Assembly (NCBI GenBank): GCA_963760735.1
Contig: CAVXEB010000001.1
Span: forward strand, 1-64,000
Source: CF-46 sp963760735
GTDB taxonomy: Bacteria > Chloroflexota > Limnocylindria > Limnocylindrales > CSP1-4
Direction: 5' to 3'
DNA: 64,000 nt
The notes beneath the pieces are model-generated. The model was not told where the DNA came from. It searched no databases and saw only the letters and a list, made by a program, of their open reading frames with translations. Below are positions 39,631-47,597 of the stretch, one piece after another; within the stretch, counting starts at the first letter, position 1, and each line of letters begins with the position of its first letter. A program made the translations under genes and the position numbers.

Positions 39631-40332
39631 CTACTGCGGGTCCGTGATCCGGTAGGAGCAGCAGCGGTCGCCCGAGACGATGTGCGTCTCGCGGACGACG
39701 TCGACGCCGAGGACGTCGCGGAACAGGTCGAGCTCGGCCTGGCAGGCGGTCCGCTGGCCCCGGGCGACGTCGAGAATCGCGCAGTTGTGCTCACGAAGCC
39801 GGATGGAGCCGTCGGGATCGATCACCGCGTCGGCGAGGAACCCCTGCTCGTCCTGGATCGCCGCGAGTGCGGCCACGCGCTCGGACAGGGGTGCCTCCGG
39901 GCCGACTCGTTCGTCGAGCTGGCGGCGGACCCGATCGCCCGACTGGCGCCGACGAGCCTGGAAGATCTGCTCGATCAGCGCCTCGCCACCGACCGCCCCG
40001 ATGGCCGCGAGGAGGCCCGCGGCCAGGCCGTCGTAGTTGGTCGGGAAGAGCTCCTGGGCATCGGGTGTGATGTCGTAGAGGTGGCGCGGCCGGCCGACGC
40101 CGTGGCGGATCGTCTCGCGGCTGACGAAGTGGGTCTGCTCGAGCGCCCGGAGCTGCTGGAGGACGCCGGTCCGGCTGGCGCCGATCGCGGTGGCCAGCTG
40201 ATCCGGCGTGGACGGGCCGTCTCGGCGGAGGCGGACCAGGATCTCGCGGCGCAGGGCGCGCGACGTCGCCGCGACCGGCTGCGCGCTCGGAGCGGGCCCC
40301 CCACGGCTGGCGTCGGCTCCCGCCTGATCCAT
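39631..40332 (-). CDS. SufR-like iron-sulfur HTH regulator
   Basis: 233 residues. Winged HTH at about 25-90: REILVRLRRDGPSTPDQLATAIGASRTGVLQQLRAL, then HGVGRPRHLYDIT. The C-terminal part contains the Cys set of SufR-type repressors: EHNCAILDVARGQRTACQAEL and later GDRCCSYRI, suited to bind a [4Fe-4S] cluster. SufR represses suf genes when its cluster is present. No suf genes are in the window; the divergent acyl-CoA dehydrogenase is the nearest possible target, and both promoters share a 9-bp inverted repeat. Leaderless by TAGCCT six bases upstream. Confidence 0.8.
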   Translation of the reverse strand: MDQAGADASRGGPAPSAQPVAATSRALRREILVRLRRDGPSTPDQLATAIGASRTGVLQQLRALEQTHFVSRETIRHGVGRPRHLYDITPDAQELFPTNYDGLAAGLLAAIGAVGGEALIEQIFQARRRQSGDRVRRQLDERVGPEAPLSERVAALAAIQDEQGFLADAVIDPDGSIRLREHNCAILDVARGQRTACQAELDLFRDVLGVDVVRETHIVSGDRCCSYRITDPQ

Positions 40333-40338
40333 CGACGA

Positions 40339-40416
40339 AGGCTAGCACCGGCCGCGTTCGGACGTGGTCGGCGAGAAGTCGCCACAGGTGTCGATCCACC
40401 GACCCGGTGCTACGCT
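40339..40416. promoter_or_regulatory. Divergent promoter pair with 9-bp inverted repeat
   Basis: TAGCACCGG (40343-40351) and CCGGTGCTA (40404-40412) are exact complements. Each runs into a -10 box: TAGCCT (minus, 40339-40344) and TACGCT (plus, 40411-40416), both six bases from their start codons. The arms either are extended -10 elements or bind the SufR-like regulator. Confidence 0.6.
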
Positions 40417-40422
40417 CGGACG

Positions 40423-41589
40423 ATGGACCTCGACCTCGCGCCCGAGCATGCGCTGCTGCGTTCGACCGTCCGGGACTTCATGGAGACCGAGGTCGCCCCG
40501 GTCCTCGACGAGCACGAGCACGAGCACCGGTTCCCGTCGGAGATCGTCGCCCGCCTCGGCGAGATGGGCTGGCTCGGCATCCCCGTCGCGGAGGCGGACG
40601 GCGGCGCCGGCATGGACACGCTGGCCTACGCGATCGCGGTCGAGGAGATCAGCCGCGTCTGGGGTTCACTCGGGATCATCGTGGCGGCGCACACCTCGCT
40701 CGGCTGCGGGCCGCTGATGATCGCCGGGACCGCTGAGCAGAAGGAGCGGTTCCTGCGACCGCTCGCCTCGGGGCGGGTCATCGGCGCCTACGGCCTGACG
40801 GAGCCCGGTGCCGGATCCGACGCCGGCGGGACCCGAACGACAGCCCGCCGCGAGACGACGCCCGACGGCGACAGCTGGGTCCTCGATGGGGGCAAACGGT
40901 TCATCACGAACGCCGGCCAGGCCGGGACCTACATCGTCACCGCCCGGACCGGGACGACCGACAAGGGCGACGCGGAGATCAGCGCGTTCATCGTCCCGGC
41001 CGACACGCCGGGCTTCTCGGTGGGCCGGCTGGAGGACAAGCTCGGGCTCCACGCGTCGGCGACGGGAGAGCTGCTGTTCGACGGTGCGAGGATCCCGGCG
41101 ACGAACCTGCTCGGCGAGCAGGGAAAGGGCTTCCGGACGTTCCTGAAGGTCCTCGACGGCGGCCGGATCAGCATCGCCGCGATGGCCCTCGGCATCGCCC
41201 AGGGCGCGTACGAGGCAGCGGCCGCGTACAGCAAGGAGCGGGAGCAGTTCGGCCGCCCGATCGGGACCTTCCAGGGCGTCGCCTTCATGGTCGCCGACAT
41301 GGCGACGGAGATCGAGGCCGCCCGGGCGCTCGTCTATCGGGCCGCCTGGCTCAAGGACCAGGGCCGCGACTACACGGTCGCGGGGGCCCAGGCAAAGCTG
41401 TTCGCGTCCGAGGTCAGCAGCCGAGTCACGAACGCCGCGATTCAGGTCCACGGCGGCTACGGCTACGTCGAGGAATACAAGGTCGAGCGCTACCTGCGCG
41501 ACGCGAAGCTGACCGAGATCGGGGAAGGGACGAGCCAGGTCCAGCGGCTCGTGATCGCTCGCAAGCTGCTGGACCTGCGCGTTCAGTAG
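40423..41589 (+). CDS. Acyl-CoA dehydrogenase
   Basis: 388 residues, FAD enzyme. IGAYGLTEPGAGSDAGG is the first signature (FAD and substrate contact), ITNAGQAGTYIVTART follows, and QVHGGYGYVEEYKVERYLRDAKLTEIGEGTSQVQ the second. The catalytic Glu is expected in the EEY part of that stretch (about 353-356), as in short-chain and branched-chain enzymes. It removes two hydrogens from acyl-CoA thioesters and passes electrons to ETF. With a branched-chain 2-oxoacid dehydrogenase operon upstream, isovaleryl- or isobutyryl-CoA is a sensible but unproven substrate. Confidence 0.92.
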   Translation: MDLDLAPEHALLRSTVRDFMETEVAPVLDEHEHEHRFPSEIVARLGEMGWLGIPVAEADGGAGMDTLAYAIAVEEISRVWGSLGIIVAAHTSLGCGPLMIAGTAEQKERFLRPLASGRVIGAYGLTEPGAGSDAGGTRTTARRETTPDGDSWVLDGGKRFITNAGQAGTYIVTARTGTTDKGDAEISAFIVPADTPGFSVGRLEDKLGLHASATGELLFDGARIPATNLLGEQGKGFRTFLKVLDGGRISIAAMALGIAQGAYEAAAAYSKEREQFGRPIGTFQGVAFMVADMATEIEAARALVYRAAWLKDQGRDYTVAGAQAKLFASEVSSRVTNAAIQVHGGYGYVEEYKVERYLRDAKLTEIGEGTSQVQRLVIARKLLDLRVQ

Positions 41590-41601
41590 GTCAGGCTTGA
41601 G

Positions 41602-42567
41602 TCACCGAGACGGGGACGGACTGGACGGGGACGTCTCGAAGCGGATCGACGCGACAATCTGGTCCAGTTCCGCGAGGTCGGCGGCGGACGTGCCCGGCAG
41701 GTACATCGTGTCGATCACCTGTCGAGACCCATCGACGTCAAGGATGTAGACCGTGTTGTGCTGCTCGTCCCCGTAGGTCCAGGGAGCGGCTGCGACTGGA
41801 GCGCCGGTGTACCACCGACCGAAGACCGTGAAAGTGCCATCGGAATCGCAGGTGTTCACGTCGATGCCTTTCGGGATCGACAGCTCGACCTTCTTGCCGG
41901 GGTGACCCCCAACCATGACGGAAACGGGCGGGGTAGCCGTCGGCCCGGCCTGCGCGACAAGCGCGTTGGCGAGGTCATCGACCGTCGGTCCGACCGGTGG
42001 ATCGAGCATCGTGCCTTGCCAATGGCATCCACCCGTGTAGAGGTTCCCGACGAGATGCGGGCTCAAGTAGATGTCATACAGACCCGGATCGCCGAGGACG
42101 TTCTTGCCGAGGATCACGGGGTCGATCGAGAACCATCCCGCGGCGGGGAACGTGAGGCTGATCCGCGACTGACCCGTACAGCACGGATCATCGATGAAAT
42201 AGGTGGTCCCGGGGAGGAAGCCGCCGATGTGGTTCAGGTTCGCCACGCTCGAGGGCGAAGGAGTCGGGGTCGGCGACGGGCTCGGCGCCGGACTTGAAGT
42301 CGGGCCGGGTCCGGTGCTGACAACACCTCCGTTCCTCGGCAGAAGGCTGATCCCCACGAGAGCCACGACCACCACGGCGGCGGCCGCGATCGCGAGCTTG
42401 GCATAGACGTTCATGTCTCGGAACCTCCACGCCGGCCACCAGGACCGGCGCTGGGGGGTCGCGGGGAGCTGGTCGAGCACGGCGTCCAGGACACGGTCCG
42501 GCAGCGCCGTCCGACCTTCCTCCAGCCACGACCGAACGATGCGGGTGACGTCGCGGTCGGCGCTCAT
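41602..42567 (-). CDS. Probable anti-sigma factor, single-span membrane protein
   Basis: 321 residues from ATG 42567, overlapping the sigma-factor stop by 4 bases. Residues 1-50 are cytoplasmic (VTRIVRSWLEEGRTALPDRVLDAVLDQLPATPQRR), a helix-rich segment as in anti-sigma factors without the zinc motif. One membrane span (YAKLAIAAAAVVVVALVGISLL, about 55-77) is followed by a Ser/Pro linker and an outer domain of about 220 residues with two Cys pairs (DDPCCTG; GGCHWQG). It would hold the ECF sigma factor inactive until an outside signal. The outer domain belongs to no family I recognise. Confidence 0.7.
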   Translation of the reverse strand: MSADRDVTRIVRSWLEEGRTALPDRVLDAVLDQLPATPQRRSWWPAWRFRDMNVYAKLAIAAAAVVVVALVGISLLPRNGGVVSTGPGPTSSPAPSPSPTPTPSPSSVANLNHIGGFLPGTTYFIDDPCCTGQSRISLTFPAAGWFSIDPVILGKNVLGDPGLYDIYLSPHLVGNLYTGGCHWQGTMLDPPVGPTVDDLANALVAQAGPTATPPVSVMVGGHPGKKVELSIPKGIDVNTCDSDGTFTVFGRWYTGAPVAAAPWTYGDEQHNTVYILDVDGSRQVIDTMYLPGTSAADLAELDQIVASIRFETSPSSPSPSR

Positions 42568-43148
42568 CGGGCAACCTCCTGCGTCGCCGGCCGCGCATCG
42601 GCCTCGAGGGCCGCGCGCAGACCGCGCATCGCGTGATGCAATCGGGATCGGACCGTCCCGACGGGGACGCCGAGCACGTCGGCGACCTCGGCGAGCGGCA
42701 GGTCGAGATAGTGGTGGAGGACCACCACGGCTCGATGGTCGATGGAAAGACGTTGGAAGCCGCGCTCGAGCTGGTCGCGATCGACGACCGTACTCAAGCC
42801 CTCCGCCTCGTCCGGCCCGTCGGCCGGCAGGAGGCGGATGTTCGGCGCCCACTGGCGCGTGCGGCGGCCCTCGGCGTAGCAGGCGCGCACGAGGAGGCGA
42901 TACGACCAGGCGTCGAAGCGCGCCGGGTCGCGGAGCTGGGGAAGGTCCCGCCAGATCGCGAGCAGCGCCTGCTGCGTCGCATCCTCGGCAAGATCGGTGT
43001 CGCGCAGGATCCTGTGCGCCACCGCGTGGAGTCGGTCGCCCGCGACGACGGCGAGGCTCGCGAAGGCCTCCTCGTCGCCACGTTGCGCCCGTCCGATGAG
43101 ATCGGCATCCACGTCGCTTCCGCCGTAGGGCGCCCGAGGCTCGGGCAC
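42564..43148 (-). CDS. ECF-type RNA polymerase sigma factor
   Basis: 194 residues from GTG 43148. Region 2: DLIGRAQRGDEEAFASLAVVAGDRLHAVAHRILRDTDLAEDATQQALLAIWRDLPQLRDPARFDAW with the usual DA-x-Q-x-(A)-L-x-W core. Region 4: GFQRLSIDHRAVVVLHHYLDLPLAEVADVLGVPVGTVRSRLHHAMRGLRAAL. It directs RNA polymerase to a regulon of envelope or stress genes. It is followed directly by its likely anti-sigma factor. The sortase and lipoprotein genes upstream on the same strand may be part of what it senses or controls. Confidence 0.9.
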   Translation of the reverse strand: MPEPRAPYGGSDVDADLIGRAQRGDEEAFASLAVVAGDRLHAVAHRILRDTDLAEDATQQALLAIWRDLPQLRDPARFDAWSYRLLVRACYAEGRRTRQWAPNIRLLPADGPDEAEGLSTVVDRDQLERGFQRLSIDHRAVVVLHHYLDLPLAEVADVLGVPVGTVRSRLHHAMRGLRAALEADARPATQEVAR

Positions 43149-43215
43149 TCATACGGTATGGGCGAGGTCCCCTCCCCGGCGACTCAATCTTCGCGGGGCC
43201 CGAGTGATTCGACGA

Positions 43216-43947
43216 TCAGCCGACCTGGACGAGGCGGACCATCAACCGGTACTGGCTGTTCGCTCCGACGCACGTCTGGAGGGTCATGCCGGGACGGCTG
43301 AGCGACGCCCAGGCCCAGGCTGCCGCCGTCGTCGGGGCCGTGACCCGCCACCAGGCCACGCGGTAGACGTGGACCGTCCCGCCCCCGTCGGCGTACCAGA
43401 CCGTCAGCCCCTTCTTCAATCGGCCGCCGACGTACGCATCGTGGAGCGGCTTGAACGTGCTCCAGGCGTGGGACATCAGATAGACGTTGTTCCGCCCGGA
43501 GCAGCCCCATCGGTAGACACCTGCGTCGGGCGGGCGGCTGCGCGAGCACGGGAACGACTTGACGGACCGGTTGACCCCGAGAGACGGGATCCAGACGTGG
43601 TTGCGACCGTGGTACGAGCCGACGGACGGGGCGGGCTTCGACGACGAAGGCTTGACGACCTTCGCCGGGACGGCCTTGGCGGGGGCCGGCCGCTCCTGTG
43701 CGGGCGGCCGAACGGTCCCGCCGGGCGTGGCCGGACGCGTCCGGGCGACGAGCCCGGGGGCCGCGACGTCAGTCGTATCGGCATCCGCCGCGGGCGCAGC
43801 GACCGGGGCCGCGTCGACCGGTGCGACGGGCAACGGCGTCGCGACGATCGATCGGGCGATCGCAAGGCCCGTGACCTCGGTCGCGAGGACCGCGGCGATG
43901 AGCGTCGCGAGCAGCAGCCGGCGGGGGCGCGGTCGTTGGGAGGACAT
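43216..43947 (-). CDS. Sortase family protein
   Basis: 243 residues. An N-terminal membrane anchor (RLLLATLIAAVLATEVTGLAIA) is followed by a roughly 80-residue Ala/Pro linker. The sortase domain starts about residue 112. The catalytic set is His160 (YLMSHAWSTF), Cys226 (MTLQTCVG) and Arg234 or Arg238 (YRLMVRLV). The TLQTC form is normal for sortases. Additional Cys (FPCSRSR and WGCSG) may form a disulfide near the active site. Sortases join proteins to the wall or to each other; no substrate with an LPxTG-like end was noticed nearby. Confidence 0.85.
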   Translation of the reverse strand: MSSQRPRPRRLLLATLIAAVLATEVTGLAIARSIVATPLPVAPVDAAPVAAPAADADTTDVAAPGLVARTRPATPGGTVRPPAQERPAPAKAVPAKVVKPSSSKPAPSVGSYHGRNHVWIPSLGVNRSVKSFPCSRSRPPDAGVYRWGCSGRNNVYLMSHAWSTFKPLHDAYVGGRLKKGLTVWYADGGGTVHVYRVAWWRVTAPTTAAAWAWASLSRPGMTLQTCVGANSQYRLMVRLVQVG

Positions 43948-44070
43948 GACCCGACCATCGGCGGCGAGCCCGGGGATCAGCGTGGCCCGGTGGTCCGGCG
44001 ACGCGTGGGACGATCGTGCCGGACCTGGGGACGGTCCGGTCGGGAGGCGTCCGGTCCGGTGTGGAAGGGG

Positions 44071-44553
44071 TCAGTCGCCCGTTCCGGCGGCCTCCACGAT
44101 TGCGGCCCGCAGGTTGTCCTTGAACAGCGGCCCCCACGGCCCCTGGGCGGACAGGACGTAGGGCGACGTCTCGACGGTCTCGTACGTCGCGGGATCGGTC
44201 ACGTAGGCGCGGGCGCAGGCATCGATCGTCGACCGCAGGCGCTCGTAGGCAGCGCGGTTCCGGAAGATGTAGACGTAGATGCGGACCGGCGTCGCCTGGT
44301 CGAGCCCGACCGCATCGAAGGCGATCGCGGTCTTCGCCAGGTTCAGGTCGTTGCAGCCGGCATCGCCCGAGACGATGTTGCTGACCCGGATGCCCCGCTG
44401 GACGATCTCTCCGGCGATTCCCTGGAAGTCCGCGGGGGTCGGCGCGGGTGGGCCGGTCGTGATCCTCCCGCAGCCGGTCACGAGCAGGCCGGCGAGAACG
44501 ATCGATCCGAGGAGCCGGACACGCCGGAGCCGGACGGCGGAGACGGGGAACAT
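44071..44553 (-). CDS. Lipoprotein of unknown function
   Basis: 160 residues from ATG 44553. Lipoprotein signal LLGSIVLAGLLVTGCG with the lipid Cys at about residue 27. The mature part has a mixed alpha/beta pattern (IVQRGIRVSNIVSGDAGCNDLNLAKTAIAFDAVGL, PVRIYVYIFRNRAAYERL, and two more Cys that may form a disulfide). TAGGCT lies seven bases upstream, so it is leaderless. No family recognised. Confidence 0.75.
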   Translation of the reverse strand: MFPVSAVRLRRVRLLGSIVLAGLLVTGCGRITTGPPAPTPADFQGIAGEIVQRGIRVSNIVSGDAGCNDLNLAKTAIAFDAVGLDQATPVRIYVYIFRNRAAYERLRSTIDACARAYVTDPATYETVETSPYVLSAQGPWGPLFKDNLRAAIVEAAGTGD

Positions 44554-44560
44554 CGGCGCG

Positions 44561-44566
44561 AGCCTA
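44561..44566 (-). promoter_or_regulatory. -10 box TAGGCT of the lipoprotein gene
   Basis: Complement of AGCCTA, seven bases before ATG 44553. Confidence 0.5.
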
Positions 44567-44627
44567 CACCGCCCGGCTGGTCGGGGCGGCCGGCGGTCGG
44601 GTGCTATCGCTCCCGGGCCCGGCGGCG

Positions 44628-47597
44628 CTATCGCTCGCGGGAACGGCGCTTCGCGTCGCGGAGGCGGGACAGCGTGTCGCCTCCGTCGCCGGCGGGGGGT
44701 GTGGCGGGCGGCGCTGCCTGCCGCGACGGCGGCATTGACGGCGCGGAAGCCGGGATGACGCTCGGCGGTGGTGGAGCGGCCGGCGCCGGAGCAGGCGCCG
44801 GGGGGCGGGTCGGGGCCGCAGGGATCGACACGGCAGACGCCGCGGGCGGGGCGCTGCTGGTCGAAGGCGCCTCGCCCACGCCGAGGAGCGCCGAGCGCGC
44901 CGACGATCCCGCGGCCCGGTCGCGGGCCGCCATCATCCCGGCGACCTCCGCGGTCCGCGGAGCAACCCCTCGTCCCGCACTCTTCAGCCGGCGCCGCGCA
45001 TCGGCGAGCTCGCGCCGTCCGATCGACACCCGGCGCAGGGCGATGTCGAGCGGCCACAGGAGCAGAGCGAGGATGAGCAGCGTCGGCCAGAGATCGGTCG
45101 ACGCGGCGTTGGTCGCGAGGTCGTGCGTCCACGGCTCCTCGGGCGTCTCGATCGCCCGACCCGCGGTCCCCGATCGCAGGGTGGCGAGGAACGTCTCGTT
45201 CGTCCCGAGGACCCGGTACTCCGCGGGCGTCGCGGCAACGAGGCCCAGGGTCCGCCCGAGCGCCGCCGACCCTGGACGCGTCTGCGAGACCCGGATCACG
45301 TAGGCCCCCGGGTCGATCTCGCCGAGCTCGGCCTCGTACACACCGGGCGCCACCTGCGAGAGCCCGACCGCCTTCGATGTCAGGTCCGGCTCCGTCATCG
45401 CCACCGCTGTGGAGTAGAAGTCACGCGGCGAGCCGTCCTCCGTGACGCTCTCCACCCGGAGCGTCGTGTGGTTGCCCTCGGTGACGAACGTCGCCTCGAT
45501 CCCGCCCGTTTCCTCGCCGGGAAACGTCCACGAGACGAGCTGGCTGAAGAACCGCGAGAAGCCGTTCCAGGCGAGCCAGCTCTTCGCCCAGCGTCCGGTC
45601 GCGTCCGACGTCCACGCGACCGACCGCCCGAGGCCGTATTGCCACTGGGCGAGGAGGGGATCGTCGCGTGCGGTCACGAGGACCGTCTGGGCCGCCGCCT
45701 TCGCCGTCGTGCCGTTGTAGCCGAGGAGCTGCGGCATCGCGTCGACCCCGCGCAGGATCGGCGACTGCGAGGTCAGGATCGGGTGGAACGTCTCCTCGAT
45801 CACCTGCTGGCCGGCGACCTGCTGGGTCTCCTTGAGGAAGATGTCGGGGATGCTCGCCGGGTTCGTTGCCGGGTAGAAGCGTCCACCGCCTTCCTTGGCG
45901 AGCTGGGCCAGGAACGGGTTCGCTCCGCCGCCTGCGCCGACGGTCGAGAGGGTGATCCCGTCGGCCTTCATCTGCTTGAGGATCGCGTCGTATTGGCCGG
46001 ACGTGGACCAGCCGTCGGTCAGCAGGATGATGTGGCGCCGGCTCGCCGTCGTTCCCTCGAGCGACTTCACCGCCTGGTCGAGGCCCGCGAAGATGTTCGT
46101 CTGGCCGACCGGCTGGATCGCGGCGATCGCGCCGCCGAGATCGGCGATCGTGCCAAGCGGCTGGGTCCGGACGACCCAGTGGGCGCTCTCGTCGAACGCC
46201 ACGATGCCGAGCTGGTCCCGCGACGACATGGCGGCGGCCGCCCGGAGGATCGCCTCCTTGCCGATGTCGACCTTCCGAACGCCGGAGATCCCCGAGCCGG
46301 ACCCGCGATCGAACGTGTTGCAGTGGCAGGCGTCCATCGACCCGGACTTGTCGATCACGACGACCAGTGCGACGTCGGGCTGCTTCTGCTGGTCCTTCAC
46401 CCCCATGTCGACCGGCAGCGCCTCCTCGACCGGCGTGTCGGTGTAGCCGCCGGCGCCGTAGCTCTTCGGGCCACCGATCATGACGAGCCCTCGACCGAAG
46501 TCGCGGACGTACTGCTGGAGCGCGGTCAGCTGGTCGTTGGAGAGGCGCAGGCGGGACACATCGACCAGGACGATGCTGTCGTAGTTGAGGAGGCCCTCGA
46601 TCCCGCCCGGCAGCTGCTCGGGGATCAGGGTGTCCACCGTCTCGCGCTCGGTCCGGAGCGCGCCGACGAGCTCCGCGGCGACCTTCTCGTCGCCCGCGAG
46701 GACGAGCACCCGCGGCTCGCCCTTGACGATCGTGTCGGAGTCGGCCCGGTTGTTCTGGTTGAACGTGTCGCGGCCGGCCTCGACGACCGCCCGGAAGGTG
46801 TGGAAGCCGGCCTCGGTCGGCTTGACCAGGAACGACACGCGGTTCGAGCCGGCCTCGATGTCGACGGCCTTCTCGGCGACCTGCACCCCGTCGGCGAACA
46901 GCCGGACCGTGGCCGGCTGGGCCACGGACGAGCGGACATCCGCGGTCGCCTCCAGCTCCTCGCCGATCCGGGCGGTCGACGGCGTCGTCAACCGCTCCAC
47001 GAGGACCTCCTCGGCCGCTCCCAGCCCGATCGCCCGTGTCTCGACCTGGATGCCCCGGGCCGCGGCAAGGGCCGCCTCCGACTGGCCGCTGCCGGTCGTG
47101 TCGTTGCCGTCGCTGACGAGGACGATCCGCTTCTGGGCGTCGTCAGGGAAGAGCGCGGAGGCGAGCCGGAGCGCCGCTCCGATGTCCGTGGCCGATCGGA
47201 CCGGTGTCGACGCGATCCGGTCGATCTCGCGGACCTCCGCGGGCAGACGCTCGACGAGGGCCTGCCGGCCGAAGCCGACGATCCCGGCCACGTCGCCCTC
47301 CGGCATGGCCGCGAGGCTCTGGCGGAGCCAGGAGAGGGCGTCCTGGCGACCGGTCTGGCCGACCGAGTCGGACAGGTCCACGACGAACACGGTCGCCAGT
47401 CGATCGACCGGCAGGACGAGGCGGAACCCGGCGAGCGCGAGGACAAGCGACGTCAGGAGTGCCGCGCGGATGAGGAGCGCGACGCGGCGCCGGCCGAGTC
47501 CCAGCCTCCGCCGCGACCCGACGTGGAGGCCGATCGTCAGCGCAAGCGCCGGGATCAGCAGAAGGAGGGCCAGCGGCGCGTCGAGGCCGATCCCCAT
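44628..47597 (-). CDS. Large membrane protein with two von Willebrand A domains
   Basis: 989 residues from ATG 47597, which overlaps the previous stop by one base. Two N-terminal spans (LALLLLIPALALTIGLHVG and LIRAALLTSLVLALAGFRL) precede a first vWA domain (TVFVVDLSDSVG, about 68-230). A middle part resembles a glutamine-amidotransferase-like fold (LVMIGGPKSYGAGGY, about 370). A second vWA domain has the full metal site DKSGSM (about 405-580), with FDESAHW and LLTDGWSTSG. Another span (TLLILALLLWPLDIAL, about 865) and a Pro/Ala-rich tail of 110 residues end the protein. It closes the MoxR/vWA/ABC operon. Probably works with the MoxR ATPase in assembling or sensing envelope proteins. Confidence 0.85.
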   Translation of the reverse strand: MGIGLDAPLALLLLIPALALTIGLHVGSRRRLGLGRRRVALLIRAALLTSLVLALAGFRLVLPVDRLATVFVVDLSDSVGQTGRQDALSWLRQSLAAMPEGDVAGIVGFGRQALVERLPAEVREIDRIASTPVRSATDIGAALRLASALFPDDAQKRIVLVSDGNDTTGSGQSEAALAAARGIQVETRAIGLGAAEEVLVERLTTPSTARIGEELEATADVRSSVAQPATVRLFADGVQVAEKAVDIEAGSNRVSFLVKPTEAGFHTFRAVVEAGRDTFNQNNRADSDTIVKGEPRVLVLAGDEKVAAELVGALRTERETVDTLIPEQLPGGIEGLLNYDSIVLVDVSRLRLSNDQLTALQQYVRDFGRGLVMIGGPKSYGAGGYTDTPVEEALPVDMGVKDQQKQPDVALVVVIDKSGSMDACHCNTFDRGSGSGISGVRKVDIGKEAILRAAAAMSSRDQLGIVAFDESAHWVVRTQPLGTIADLGGAIAAIQPVGQTNIFAGLDQAVKSLEGTTASRRHIILLTDGWSTSGQYDAILKQMKADGITLSTVGAGGGANPFLAQLAKEGGGRFYPATNPASIPDIFLKETQQVAGQQVIEETFHPILTSQSPILRGVDAMPQLLGYNGTTAKAAAQTVLVTARDDPLLAQWQYGLGRSVAWTSDATGRWAKSWLAWNGFSRFFSQLVSWTFPGEETGGIEATFVTEGNHTTLRVESVTEDGSPRDFYSTAVAMTEPDLTSKAVGLSQVAPGVYEAELGEIDPGAYVIRVSQTRPGSAALGRTLGLVAATPAEYRVLGTNETFLATLRSGTAGRAIETPEEPWTHDLATNAASTDLWPTLLILALLLWPLDIALRRVSIGRRELADARRRLKSAGRGVAPRTAEVAGMMAARDRAAGSSARSALLGVGEAPSTSSAPPAASAVSIPAAPTRPPAPAPAPAAPPPPSVIPASAPSMPPSRQAAPPATPPAGDGGDTLSRLRDAKRRSRER

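Noticed and set aside
42413..43301. Plus-strand open frames opposite the sigma factor
   Set aside because: They are Arg-rich shadows; the minus strand shows clear sigma regions 2 and 4 and a coupled anti-sigma gene.
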